Shown here one piece after another: positions 1 to 11,222 of a DNA stretch of 64,000 nt. Each line of letters opens with the position of its first letter. Position 1 is the stretch's first letter. The notes under the pieces are model-generated. The model was given only the letters and a program-made list of their open reading frames with translations, did not search any database and was not told the origin of the DNA. Source of the stretch: Paramecium pentaurelia (lineage: Eukaryota > Ciliophora > Oligohymenophorea > Peniculida > Parameciidae); contig CAJJDO010000054.1 of NCBI GenBank assembly GCA_905183005.1, forward strand, positions 62,001-126,000, in the 5' to 3' direction. The position numbers and the translations under genes were made by a program.

Positions 1-2491
1 TGACTAAAATATTGAATGATAAGAATTGATTATTTTATTTATTAGATACTAAAATTAATGATGTTTCTCTTTTCTAACTCCTAAATATATAATCATTTAA
101 TTTTATGGGATAAATTCAAATTTAAGTAATCCTTCTAATTATGAACCTAATAACTTAAATTATGCTCCATATTTTATTTCATCAATTCCTTATAAATATG
201 GCATTAATTTTTCTTTATTTATTAGAATAAAACATTTGCTAATATGTAAAATACTATCATATTATGGTAAAACGAAAGAATTATAATTGAATTTTTTTGA
301 CCTTAAGATTTAAAATTATTTCCAGCATTTTTTAAAAGTTTCCTTAGTTACTTGTTAAAAATCAATTAAACCTAATAAAGATATTGGAAGAAACAATTAT
401 TATATTTTTTCTCTAATGTAATAATCATTTTTTACTTATAAATTATTTCAAGAACAAGTAGCTCTTCTAATTCTTTACATTTATCATTGATTGAATATTC
501 TAGTATGTATTGCTATTTCTTTGTTAAAGTAACGTTAAAATCTGTTTAAGGTGATGAAAGACAATAAAACATTCTATCTTAAATTATAAATTTTCCTGAT
601 AAATTGATAGATTATTCTTCTGTTTTGAAATAAATTCCATAACAGATTTAGTATTGTTCCCCTAATTTTTAAACCTATTTTACAATAGCCACTTAAATTG
701 AAGGTAAATCGATGAAATAATTTGTTGTTCTATTAACATGGAAAATTTAGAAGAGATATTTATTTTTTTATTTCAAATCTTTTAATACACTAATTTAATT
801 TTAATAAGTAATTTCTGTTCCCTTATGTTATCTGACAGGGATGCTAGAATAATATTACTCTGGTGTCTTATAGGGAAAGAATATTGTTGCATTTATATTT
901 TCTACTTCTATAGGTTTAGGCTTTGTAAACAATTAATTGAAATCTTCCTAAAAATCATAATGTAGATTAAAATTTTTAATATATTTTCTTTATGGTTCTG
1001 CAGGGAAGAAATTTTAAAATTGAGTTGCACTATGTTACTTAACTTAAGCTCTACTTGAATTAGATCTAATTGGAGATATTTACTTTAATTAATCTAATTA
1101 TTCTTATAATTCTTTAATCTTATTTTCAGAAGCTAATTATTTTTATTATGAATTTAAAATTTAAACTTCAAGATTTTGATTCTTCTTTTATTATTCCTAT
1201 AAATTTTAGGCATAAAATTTATTTTCTCCTTCTAGTTATTTAATACTTCTTTTTAAATCTTAAATACTTTATTCATATTTTTATATAATTTATTTTTCTT
1301 CATAATTTTTATATCCATTTGCTTCAGAATTCAATTTTTCTTTTGCTTTCAATTATAATTTTAACTAATAAATATTTTATTCTTATTCTAAGCACTAAAT
1401 CTTTTATTCTTGAATTTCTTTAATTTTATTATCCAACTCTGTTTTAAGAGTCATATTGTTTTTTTAGAGTTCTTTGATTTAATTTTAGAGTAGTAAATCA
1501 TTTTAAGGTTATATTCTATTCTCTTATTATTATATTCTATCTTTTAATATCTAGTTATTTTGTTAAAGTTCTTTAATCTATTCATTTTGTTATTAAATTT
1601 AATATTATAAATTCTTTTTCTCTTTTAATTCTTTTTATAATTATTCCTCTTGTAATTTACTATTTTTTACTTCGATTTCTAATTATTTCAATTATATTTA
1701 AGCTTCTCGAAACTCTTATTATACTTTTTTATGTTTATCTTCATTTCTTTTATAATCCTATATCTATTCATCTAATATTTGTTTAAAATTTTTATAATTA
1801 TTATTTTCTTCTTATAAATTATAAAGTTCTATAGCGTAAGTTTATTCTCTTACAGATAGTTCTATTTCATGTTATTCTTTCATCAATTTTAATTAATTTT
1901 CTAGATCATTTACTATATCTAATTTATTTACGATATTATTTTTATTATTGTTGATTGTTGGTTATGCTTCAAAGTAATTAGCTTAAGGAAATTATATTCC
2001 TTTATTCATAAGATTTTAATAAGTTTAGTAGAATTTAGTTGGAGTGAATCCATCATTTTTTTTTTAATATTACCTAGCCCAAAAATGAATACTTTCTAAA
2101 ATCAAATGAAAAAAGCTAATTCCATAACTGCTAGCATCATTACTTCTTTTAAAAAATTAATTTGCTTTATCATGCAGTCTTATATTTAATGTATCTCCTG
2201 CCAATTATTCATACTCTTGAAGACAGATATCTTGAAAGACAGTTAAAAAATCATTATTTTGTTTTTCTATTGCTTCCTTTGCCATTCTAGCTGCTAAAAA
2301 ACATTAAATAGGATTTTATTCTCTAAAAGCAGATACAATAGCTTAACATATTGGTTCATAATATTATCTAAATATTGAATTAAGTATTACTGATCCTTTT
2401 AATATATTTTTTCAAGGTAGGGTTTGACCTCCTTATAGGTGCCTTCTGCTTTCAAAAAACGACATAAATTATCCTTTATATTTTGATTCAT
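1..2491 (-). CDS. Helical N-domain / coiled-coil / alpha-adaptin appendage protein (3' end off window)
   Basis: Probable membrane-trafficking adaptor. Read leftwards from ATG 2491, with introns at 2368-2390 and 413-435 (both 23 nt, GTA...TAG). The first ~150 residues form a helical domain that recalls ENTH/VHS folds (motifs FLAARMAKEA and LILESIHFWARQ). About 300 residues of Gln/Glu/Lys-rich coiled coil follow. The last ~250 residues match the alpha-adaptin (AP-2 large subunit) C-terminal appendage: a sandwich part, then a platform part with the block FKKCWKQF and later KLLGSQLEGLLKFEFIP. In AP-2 this appendage binds accessory endocytic proteins. The AP-2 trunk is absent, so this is an appendage on a coiled coil rather than an AP-2 subunit. 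The frame is still open at base 1, so the last residues are missing. The appendage is well supported; the ENTH/VHS comparison is tentative. Confidence 0.7.
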
Positions 2492-2543
2492 TGATAAATA
2501 ATATAAATATATTTAAAATTATGATGAAATTCTACTTATGTCC

Positions 2544-3469
2544 TCAGCATAAATTATTGATTTGAAATACATAATTTTTACTAAGAAACAAATATATTTC
2601 AATAGGTTATATTCCAAGGATAACAAAGCAAAGACATAAAAATATATACATATAAATATACTATTGATACAAAATAACATTTAAATTTGAAGCATTTATA
2701 GCTAATGGAACTATAATATAAAGTAGTACGGCTAACACGATAAGACCAATAAGAATCTTTAGTTTTATATTCCTCCAATACATAATTTTAGCAAGTTCAT
2801 GTGACTATTGTTAGAACTATTTCGATTTAATTTATTAAATTTTCAGCTTTTTCATCTAAATTCTATGAGTAGTTTTGCAAAATGTACATCAAACTGTATC
2901 CAATTATTTATAATATTATTTATGTTTCCTTCTATAACAATTTAAACCTCATCAACTTTTTATTATTCTGCATAAACCTAAGAATGTAAAAGTAAATTTA
3001 TTACTTTGTTTACTCCAGCCAAATTATCATATTTTTCCTGTAGTTATTTCATCCAAAATTTTTGTATATTTTTCAACATCATCATTAGGTTAAGCATCTA
3101 CATAGCCAAGCATTTTTTTAATTCTTTTTCTATTTCTTTAATATGATTACTATATCTTACTCTTATCATAGCATGTATTGATCTATCAGCTTAACTCTCT
3201 GTAGCAAGTACTAATATAAATATTTGTATACTCACATGAAATTTTGTTTTCATCAAGTTTGTAACCCCAAACTCCATTAGCAATCTTTAGAGTAACTCTT
3301 TCTTCTGCTCTTGGATTTAGCTATGACATATGTTCTAAAATTATTTGATAATCTTAATCAATCTATATATTTTCTAATTTCAAATTACATTCTTTTTATT
3401 ATATTACTTTGAGAAGAGCAATTGATGGTCAGCTATTCTAATGATCAGAACTGCTTTAATTGATGTCAT
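2544..3469 (-). CDS. Longin-type R-SNARE (synaptobrevin/VAMP7-like), frame broken
   Basis: Vesicle-fusion SNARE. ATG 3469 opens a longin-like N-domain (MTSIKAVLIIRIADHQLLF). A SNARE helix follows with the hallmark NLDEKAENL and QQSHELAKIMYWRN. It ends in a tail-anchor membrane helix (KILIGLIVLAVLLYIIV). Several 25-31 nt introns are needed. The frame also slips by one base at two places, once before the SNARE motif near 3040 and once within it near 2840, where no intron can be drawn. The central arginine expected in the R-SNARE zero layer is not seen: Asn/Trp occupy that position in my model. Either the assembly has single-base errors or this is a decaying paralogue. The family call is firm; the exact protein is not. 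Confidence 0.65.
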
Positions 3470-3560
3470 AGATGATACTTATGTATTTATACATATTATA
3501 ATATATATATAAAATCTAAACTTCTATTTGAATAAAATTGATTTTTTTTTTAACTGATAA

Positions 3561-4279
3561 ATGCTAAAAATTGAGGAATATGTTTGCAATTTAAAAGAAT
3601 CTAAGACATTATTCAATGATGCTTTAAGAATTGATACACATTAGTCATCGGAGTCTTACGATAATACATAATTGTATTATAATTTAGTATTTACATTAGT
3701 TAGAATCCAATCTATAATATTGTACCACCTGAATATTTTTAGAGTGTAACAGAAAATAAATATTCAAATATCTTTAGTTCTTATATTCAATCTCCAAAAC
3801 ATGAAGAACTTTAATCAACTATAAAATAAGCACCTAAAAAAAGAACTTTTTCATTTGCTGAATCTTAATAACTTAACAAGGATCCTTCATGCAATATTTC
3901 AGCTGATTTTGGATTAAATAATTAAATACCTATTAAAGGTGATTTGAAAAACTACTCTAAATTTAGTTAAGAAAGCAATCTTAAAAATATTGAAACTCCT
4001 AACAAAGATAGATTTTAGTTATAAGACTCAATGTTGGTTATGAATAATAGCATACCTTAATCAAAACTTAGTTCTCCATAGAAGAAGTATGTTAAAGTCC
4101 AAAAATTTTAAAATACAAATTATAGTTTCGATGCAAAATAAACTTAAACAACTCAGATTACAAATATTAGTTTAAAAGACAATAGAGAATTTGAATAAAT
4201 ATTTAAGGAATGCTAAAATAATTTTGAAAAGAATAAGGCAAGGAAAACAGAAGAATACATAGCCTGTAATATATAATGA
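3561..4279 (+). CDS. Unknown Ser/Asn/Gln-rich protein
   Basis: Not recognised. ATG 3561 to TGA 4277-4279 with one 26-nt intron at 3674-3699 (GTATTA...TTAG). Exons sum to 231 codons, so the 230-residue model is arithmetically consistent. The protein is mostly low-complexity and polar, with many Ser, Asn, Gln and Lys residues (for example SPKHEELQSTIKQAPKK), and probably largely disordered. A short charged segment at the C-terminus (NFEKNKARKTEEYIACN) could be helical. No signal peptide or membrane span is visible. It is divergent from the R-SNARE gene, 91 bp apart. Coding status rests on the long TGA-free frame and the clean intron; no function can be inferred. Confidence 0.6.
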
Positions 4280-4345
4280 GATGAAACTTATATATATATA
4301 TAAATAAAACAGATTATATATTAATATTCTGATCATTTTATTAAA

Positions 4346-5674
4346 TCAATCAAAAAATCTCTTAAATTCGGCAATTTATTATACATAAAATATATTGTGA
4401 AATTTCATACTTAAATTAAATAAAAGATTTCTATATATAAAAATAATTCTATCCCAGTAGTATAAATATAGAATATCTATAATAAATGCTAATAATTGCT
4501 AATTTTTGAAATTATATTTAATTATAAATAGATCTTTGTGATCCATCTACTTTTTTCTTATGAGGACTCTAACAATCAAAGATTCCAAATAAACTCTTCT
4601 ATCTAATACTATTTCTTTTTAATCTATTTTGAATTCTTATAATTTAGTTTTGGATTTTCTAACTTAAAGGAAAATCGAATTGTTTTTTTGATTAAACCTC
4701 AATTTTTTAACTTCTATGTTAGAATTTTTAGTTTAATTGTAATGAATTCTTTTCTTCATTATAAATGAATAATTTAAACGATATAAGATTCTCCAATCTG
4801 ATTACATAATTTCTTAGTCTGTATTAGTTAATTTAATCAATTCATCAATTTTATATATACATTATCTATTGAAATGCATCAAAATAATTGCTTATAAAAA
4901 GAGCATACAAAATCTTTTTTACAATTTTAATCAAAAATGGCTTTAAGAGATACATAGCCTAGTCTATAATTAAACGTCAATTTTCTCTTTGAATTCTTGC
5001 ATTAGTAATATTAAGTAAATTGTTATTGCCAGTATAATAATTCTGAATGAATGATAAGTGGTAAAAATTCAGTGATTGGCCATTATTCAACTAAAATATC
5101 TAAATTAATTTTTTCTCTTTAACTTTATGACAATGTCTCTTTGAAATTTTAAATATCTTCATTGCTTCTCTATAAATCATTAAACATATCATTACGTATT
5201 TGAGTAAGAAAAAAATTGAGTAACTTTGAAGCTAGATTTTAGTCTTTCTCAAAAAATTTAATTTGAAAACTTTCATTACAAATAGTTTTAATAGTCTTAA
5301 AAGATTTCTAAAGTATATAAGATTTTTCTTATTTCATAAATTTAGGAAATTTACAATATAAAGTAAAATGGCAGCCAATAATTTGCTAAAATATTGAATC
5401 TTTTCATATGCCTTAACAAAATCATTTAATAATTAATCATCAATACTAATTTTAGGGGATAGATGAATTTATCAACAATGTTATGAATAGTAATTTATTA
5501 AGAATCAACTTATAAGTATGTTGATACAATTCTGCAAAAGATAGTTCTTTAAATATAAACCTCAATCTAGTATTTTATACTTTGATATTCAGCAATCTAA
5601 TAACAAGCATCATCATTATATTTCTATAGAGTTTTACCCTCTTCAGGAGATAAGTTCTCTTATATAATTTTCTT
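4346..5674 (-). CDS. Compact cullin-like protein
   Basis: Scaffold of a cullin-RING ubiquitin ligase, in shortened form. The N-terminus carries LSFAELYQHTYKLILNK, matching the first cullin repeat (SFxELYRxxY). The core has DILVEQWPI (the cullin VLTxGxWP block), RKLTFNYRLGYVSLKAIF (RKLTWxxxLG) and AIILMHFN (the ILMLFN helix). The C-terminal winged helix begins IVRVLIRKKQMDHKDL, around the usual neddylation site. Introns of 34 and 31 nt near the start restore frame. About 400 residues of cullin repeats 2-3 seem missing compared with the usual ~750. One base is lost before AIILM (run of T near 4890), and the final ~50 residues do not match. The true start codon was not located; the listed end is the edge of recognisable coding. 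Confidence 0.6.
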
Positions 5675-5723
5675 TATGTAAATAAAAATAAAAAAATGTT
5701 TGATAAATTAGTATACTTATCAA

Positions 5724-6464
5724 TCAATCAATCAAAGTGGATATTTCATCAATTAATTATCTACGAACAGCTTCTTTTATATCTAAATCCTTGACGTAGT
5801 TTTTGGTAGCATCAATATTAATAATTTTGAATTTATTATTAATATCAGAAAGCCAATCTTCATGTCTTTAGTGTAACTTTCTCAAATAATCTAATGGCAC
5901 ACATGCTTCTTCTTATCTACCTCTACGTGTCAGACGTTCTAAACATGTTTCAGGAGGAGTATTAACATAAATAACACAATCCACTAAATATTGCTTATAG
6001 TGTTCCATGAGCCACTCATAAAACTCTTCATAAATGTGATATTCAAGTTCATTGATTGTTCCATCATTATAACACAATTTGAAAAACAATTCTCTTGCAC
6101 TCTCAATACTTCTCTCTGTAAACACAAGGATGGGTTCATCATCAGCATTTGTAGATGGAGAAGAAAATTAATTGTCAATCTGTTGTAATTTTTGCTCTTT
6201 TAATACTGCTCTTAATTATCTGTCCCAAGCCATTAATCTTGATTAGTAAGCATAAATTTAAAATGTAAAACCCCAACGTTGAATATCTGAATAGTACTTC
6301 TCCAGAATGTTAAGATTAGGGTTACCATGCACTTTTTACCATTATTCCAAAGGCTCCATTAGGAAAATAGCCTTAGGGAATTCTTGTCTCAAAATCTCAA
6401 ATAAGGTTGATTTGCCTGCACCAACATTTCCTTCTAAAGAGACAATAATAAACTTCTTATCCAT
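5724..6464 (-). CDS. Deoxynucleoside kinase
   Basis: Salvage enzyme phosphorylating deoxynucleosides, of the dCK/dGK/TK2-dNK family. It is a single exon of 246 residues, ATG 6464 to TGA 5724. Near the start is the P-loop GNVGAGKST. Family motifs follow: FLMEPLEQW (substrate pocket Glu), FTERSIESAR (the ERS motif), IYVNTPPETCLERLTRRGR (LID arginines) and the DYLRKLHQRHEDWL helix. Length matches animal dNKs (230-260). There is no obvious mitochondrial presequence. Most of the gene is repeated exactly at 6876-7574, on the far side of an N. The downstream neighbour is the cullin-like gene. Specificity among deoxynucleosides cannot be read from the sequence. Confidence 0.88.
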
Positions 6465-6787
6465 TTTATTTATTGAATTTCAAAAATACCCTCACTTTCT
6501 TTTTTAGGATAAATAAATACGCGCTATTATGATCAATTCAAATTAAATATTCATTCTAATTATTTCTGATAATGATCAACTATTTATATTAATCAAATTA
6601 TTGATATCATTAAAATTAATTGCTTGCAAAAAAGGTCACAATAGAATTACAATAATGATTTATATTTCATATTTAATCTAAATTTTGATAAATACATATC
6701 AATTTGATAATTTTAATTATACATATAAAAAAATCATTTGCCTATTATATTAGTGAGTTCATTTAAATACCTTAGCAATAATTTAAT

Positions 6788-6874
6788 ATGCTATCAAATT
6801 ATTGCAAACAATGTGGCAATCGTCATGAAGATCAGGAATGTGCAGTAAACTCAACTGTGATTGAATGGAAATAC
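6788..6874 (+). pseudogene. Truncated duplicate start of the glycogen-binding/kelch gene
   Basis: Identical to the first 87 bases of the gene starting at 7898, ending at the N (6875). It has the same ATG and the CxxC-containing start MLSNYCKQCGNRHEDQEC. It is almost certainly the left half of an unmerged contig overlap rather than a separate gene. Confidence 0.8.
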
Positions 6875-6875
6875 N

Positions 6876-7574
6876 AACAGCTTCTTTTATATCTAAATCC
6901 TTGACGTAGTTTTTGGTAGCATCAATATTAATAATTTTGAATTTATTATTAATATCAGAAAGCCAATCTTCATGTCTTTAGTGTAACTTTCTCAAATAAT
7001 CTAATGGCACACATGCTTCTTCTTATCTACCTCTACGTGTCAGACGTTCTAAACATGTTTCAGGAGGAGTATTAACATAAATAACACAATCCACTAAATA
7101 TTGCTTATAGTGTTCCATGAGCCACTCATAAAACTCTTCATAAATGTGATATTCAAGTTCATTGATTGTTCCATCATTATAACACAATTTGAAAAACAAT
7201 TCTCTTGCACTCTCAATACTTCTCTCTGTAAACACAAGGATGGGTTCATCATCAGCATTTGTAGATGGAGAAGAAAATTAATTGTCAATCTGTTGTAATT
7301 TTTGCTCTTTTAATACTGCTCTTAATTATCTGTCCCAAGCCATTAATCTTGATTAGTAAGCATAAATTTAAAATGTAAAACCCCAACGTTGAATATCTGA
7401 ATAGTACTTCTCCAGAATGTTAAGATTAGGGTTACCATGCACTTTTTACCATTATTCCAAAGGCTCCATTAGGAAAATAGCCTTAGGGAATTCTTGTCTC
7501 AAAATCTCAAATAAGGTTGATTTGCCTGCACCAACATTTCCTTCTAAAGAGACAATAATAAACTTCTTATCCAT
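6876..7574 (-). pseudogene. Duplicate deoxynucleoside kinase copy lacking its last codons
   Basis: Exact copy of the kinase at 5724-6464, shifted by 1110 bases. The N at 6875 cuts it 14 codons (stop included) before the stop, so it has no terminus of its own. It shows no independent mutations, which argues for an assembly duplicate and against an old pseudogene. Confidence 0.8.
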
Positions 7575-7897
7575 TTTATTTATTGAATTTCAAAAATACC
7601 CTCACTTTCTTTTTTAGGATAAATAAATACGCGCTATTATGATCAATTCAAATTAAATATTCATTCTAATTATTTCTGATAATGATCAACTATTTATATT
7701 AATCAAATTATTGATATCATTAAAATTAATTGCTTGCAAAAAAGGTCACAATAGAATTACAATAATGATTTATATTTCATATTTAATCTAAATTTTGATA
7801 AATACATATCAATTTGATAATTTTAATTATACATATAAAAAAATCATTTGCCTATTATATTAGTGAGTTCATTTAAATACCTTAGCAATAATTTAAT

Positions 7898-9854
7898 ATG
7901 CTATCAAATTATTGCAAACAATGTGGCAATCGTCATGAAGATCAGGAATGTGCAGTAAACTCAACTGTGATTGAATGGAAATACGAAGGAAATGTCGTTA
8001 CTCTATATGGGTCATGGAGTCACTTCTAAGTTGGGTACCCAATGATGAAATCTAAGCAGCCTCCTTAGTACTTTCTTTTATGCTATTTTAGTTTCTTATA
8101 AGCTGAAATTAATCCACCTTTACCTCCAGGTTACCATTAATATAAGTTCAATGTTGATGGAATTTGGAAACATGATCCTAATGCAGATGTAATTTACAAT
8201 AATTTTGGGACTTATAATAATTGGGTACTAAGAAACCACTATAAATATAGTTGGAAGTCGTACCAAGGAAGTTGATTCAAGTGGATAGTTCTGATGATCA
8301 AGAGCCAAACACAGATGAAGATGTTCAGTTTAGATAAAATTATAAAGTAAAGAGGCTCTTATCAATCTTAGCAAGACTTAATGAAAGTAAAGGTACGTAC
8401 ATATTTGGATTGGAATGAGATGTTTGTGATGGGATCTTGGGATGAATGGAAACAACCAATCAAATTGAATAGAAAATTTTTAGGTTTTGCAAAAAAGTAT
8501 ATCAATTATGCATATTTGCATCTGACTCCTGGTTCATATCAATACAAATTTCTAATTGCAGGATAATATGTCTATGATGAAACTCTACCAACAATTGATA
8601 ATAATTTCTAATCCAAAAATAACATTCTTCATGTCAATAGAAAATAATTACATTATCATCCTTAAAACTACGATAATGTCTATTTTACTCAATATCAAAT
8701 CTAAAAGAAATATGAAAGAATTCATGGTTTAACAATGACAGGTATTGGAAATGAATTCTACATTTTTGGTGGTAGAGGAACAGGCCATAACTTTAAAAAT
8801 GATCTTCACATCCTCAATCCAAGAACAAAAGAACTTAGAGTTGTAGAGGACACTAAAGGACCAATTCCTGATCCAAGAGCATTCCATAAGTAATTTATCC
8901 ACATTATCTAGTGCAATTAAATATGGAAATAAGATAATCTATTATGGTGGACTTAATTCAGACAAAGTCTTTGATGATTATTATGTTTACAACACAACTT
9001 CAAAAACTTGGATCTAAAGTAAACCTAAAGGATAAATTCCATCTCCAAGAGAAAAAGCCTCTTTGACTTTGCTTTCCAATTACCAATCATTAATTTATTT
9101 TGGTGGATACTATTGTAGCCATGATCTTGAAGTTTAAAAAACTTATAATGATATCTATTGTCTAGATCTAACTACTATGATGTGGACTCAGTATTTATTT
9201 CAATCTAATTTATAGTTATGATCTAGATGAACATGCACTCAAGCCTCCTCCAAGATCTGCTCATTCTGCCACTTAAATTAAAGATAAACTCTATATTTTT
9301 GGAGGTCAGTCACTTCCTGAAGGTCATTATACTCCAAATTTTAATGATTTGTGGATTCTGGATTTTTCAAAAGAAGCTAGTTGGGCTAATTTAACTCCTG
9401 TAATGAAGGGAGAACCACCTTCTCCAAGACATGGACATTTAGGAAGTGCTTTAGGTGGACACTTATTCATCTATGGAGGAAGAGGTGAACATTCTAATGA
9501 CATTCTCGGCGATCTCTATCATTTCAATCCAGAAACTTTAGTTTGGTAATACTATTCAATTATATATTATTAGGACTAAACCTAAAATACATGGAACTAT
9601 TCCAATTCCAAGATGTTATTGTGCAGCTGATACCATGGGAAGTGGTAATGAATTATGGATTATTGGAGGACACAAAGGAAACATGATTTTCAATCAATAG
9701 TAATAATAATTTCAATTATATTTATAGAAATCAAACTCATGTTTATGTTATGTCATTTGAAGAAAGAGATGATGATGACATTTTTGGATCTCCTAAAGTT
9801 GTAAGTAGAAAACCTGAATTTGTAATGGATATCATTAAAGCAATAACTAAATGA
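7898..9854 (+). CDS. Two glycogen-binding (CBM48/20-like) domains plus kelch propeller
   Basis: Putative glycogen- or starch-associated scaffold. ATG 7898; introns at 8068-8091, 8225-8250 and 8347-8371 plus four of 22-28 nt later give exactly 593 codons (592 residues). A small CxxC segment (YCKQCGN) leads into a first carbohydrate-binding module like that of AMPK beta (VVTLYGSWSHFQ ... GYHQYKFNVDGIWKHD). A second follows (EMFVMGSWDEWKQPIKL ... GSYQYKFLIAG). The C-terminal ~380 residues contain about six kelch repeats with GG pairs and spaced Tyr/Trp (EFYIFGGRGTG, KIIYYGGLNS, LIYFGGYY, KLYIFGGQS, HLFIYGGRGE, ELWIIGGHKG). Laforin and AMPK beta use similar modules to sit on glycogen; no catalytic domain is present here. 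The start is fixed by the duplicate. Confidence 0.85.
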
Positions 9855-9946
9855 ACAATTTTTTATTATATTTATCATTGCTAAGAAATTAGTATTCAAT
9901 TTATATGTTTTTATATCATTAAATTATAGAATTGAATCATTACCCA

Positions 9947-11207
9947 TCAGTCTTATTATTTCTCTTATTTACTTTTCATTTCCAATAACTTTTTCTTTTA
10001 TTTCTTTTCTTTTTTTATCTCCTTCTTTATATACTTTTCTTCTCTATAATCATCTATTATTCCTAAGACTCTAGATTTCTTTTCTTCTTTCTACATAATA
10101 TCGAAACCTGCCTCTTCTATATCATCATCAAAATCACATTACTTTCTTCCTTCTTTTTTTCTACACTCTTAAACTCAAAAAATACCTTTGTAATTTTTTT
10201 AATTCACTAACTATTTCATTAGGATCTATTTCTACATCTACACTTTCTGAATCATTAATAAAAGAATCATTTAAGTCATAATCATCATTAACTTAATTCT
10301 TTTGTTTGTTATTTTTTAAAATACTTAAATCTTTGATTTATGGTTTAATTGAAAAAGGTTTAGTTTTTTAATTCTATAATTCTTTGATTTTATCCTTCTT
10401 GATAGATTAATTAGTTTATTAATTTTAATTCTTAGAATCCTTCAAATTTCCTTAATCTTTCTTATCTTTATTTTTACTCTTCTTCTTAGTATTAGTTTTA
10501 GATGCATTTAATAATAATTACATTAACTTTTGATCACCAAGAACTTTCTTAGGTAATTATTTCTCTGTTTACTAATTCTATGATCCTTAAATTTAAGGCA
10601 ATCCTTATTTTAATACATCTATATTAAGTTTCTATGTCTAATCTTATTTCTCTGTATGTTATTGATTTTTTTTTTAGATTATGATCTGATTTCTATCCTC
10701 ATTTAATTCATCATCATCTTTCGAAATAACCTTTTCTTTAATCACAGGCTTATGTATTTTTAATGGTTAATAAGAAGATTCCTTCTCTTCTTTTTATTTA
10801 GTCAATTATTGAGGATTAGGTTTAATTTGTTTCTTAATATTTTCAAATTTAGTTATCTCTTATTTTGGTTTGTTTTTTTCATTATCTTTTTGTTTAACTA
10901 CAAGCTCTTTAGTTTACTTTTTCAATTCATCATGTTTCTTGGTTATCACATTATTATTTTGTTTATTTCCATTATGCTCTTTTGTTTTTAATTCAATAAT
11001 GTTTTGTTACTAACTCTTAATAGGAGCATTAGATTTTGAGGTTTTTTCAATTTTAGGTTTTGATTCAAGAAGAGCTTGTAATTTTTAGAAATCCTTTTGT
11101 ACTTCTTAATTATTATTAGACTTAGTTGGATTATTGATTTTATTCTAAGTTGTCTTATTTGTATTATCTACAGAGGTTGACTTAATAATTTTTTTGATCT
11201 CTATCAT
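9947..11207 (-). CDS. SPT2-like histone chaperone
   Basis: Probable chromatin protein. ATG 11207, one 25-nt intron at 10161-10185, stop 9947: 411 residues with exact frame. The first ~330 residues are Lys/Gln/Asn-rich and disordered. The C-terminus holds an acidic stretch (INDSESVDVEIDPNE) and then FDDDIEEAGFDIMQKEEKKS, followed by a basic helical tail. This matches the SPT2 C-terminal H3-H4-binding pattern: an acidic patch, aromatic and acidic residues, then IxxEExxS with a charged helix. SPT2 binds H3-H4 during transcription. It diverges from the CWC16 gene, with only 15 bp between the two ATGs. The match is confined to the C-terminus, so the assignment is moderate. Confidence 0.6.
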
Positions 11208-11222
11208 TAATATTATTATTTA

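Larger units (their letters stand above)
5766..7984. repeat. 1.1-kb exact tandem duplication around a single N
   Basis: Bases 5766-6874 recur at 6876-7984 (offset 1110) with no differences in any stretch I compared. The copies are separated by one N at 6875. The unit covers nearly all of the deoxynucleoside kinase, its upstream region and the first 29 codons of the kelch gene. Because the copies meet exactly at an N, the simplest reading is two contig ends that overlap but were not merged, so the genome probably holds one copy. Confidence 0.9.

Noticed and set aside
6876..7574. A second functional deoxynucleoside kinase gene
   Set aside because: It is identical to the first copy, truncated at an N, and shows no independent change; unmerged contig overlap is simpler.
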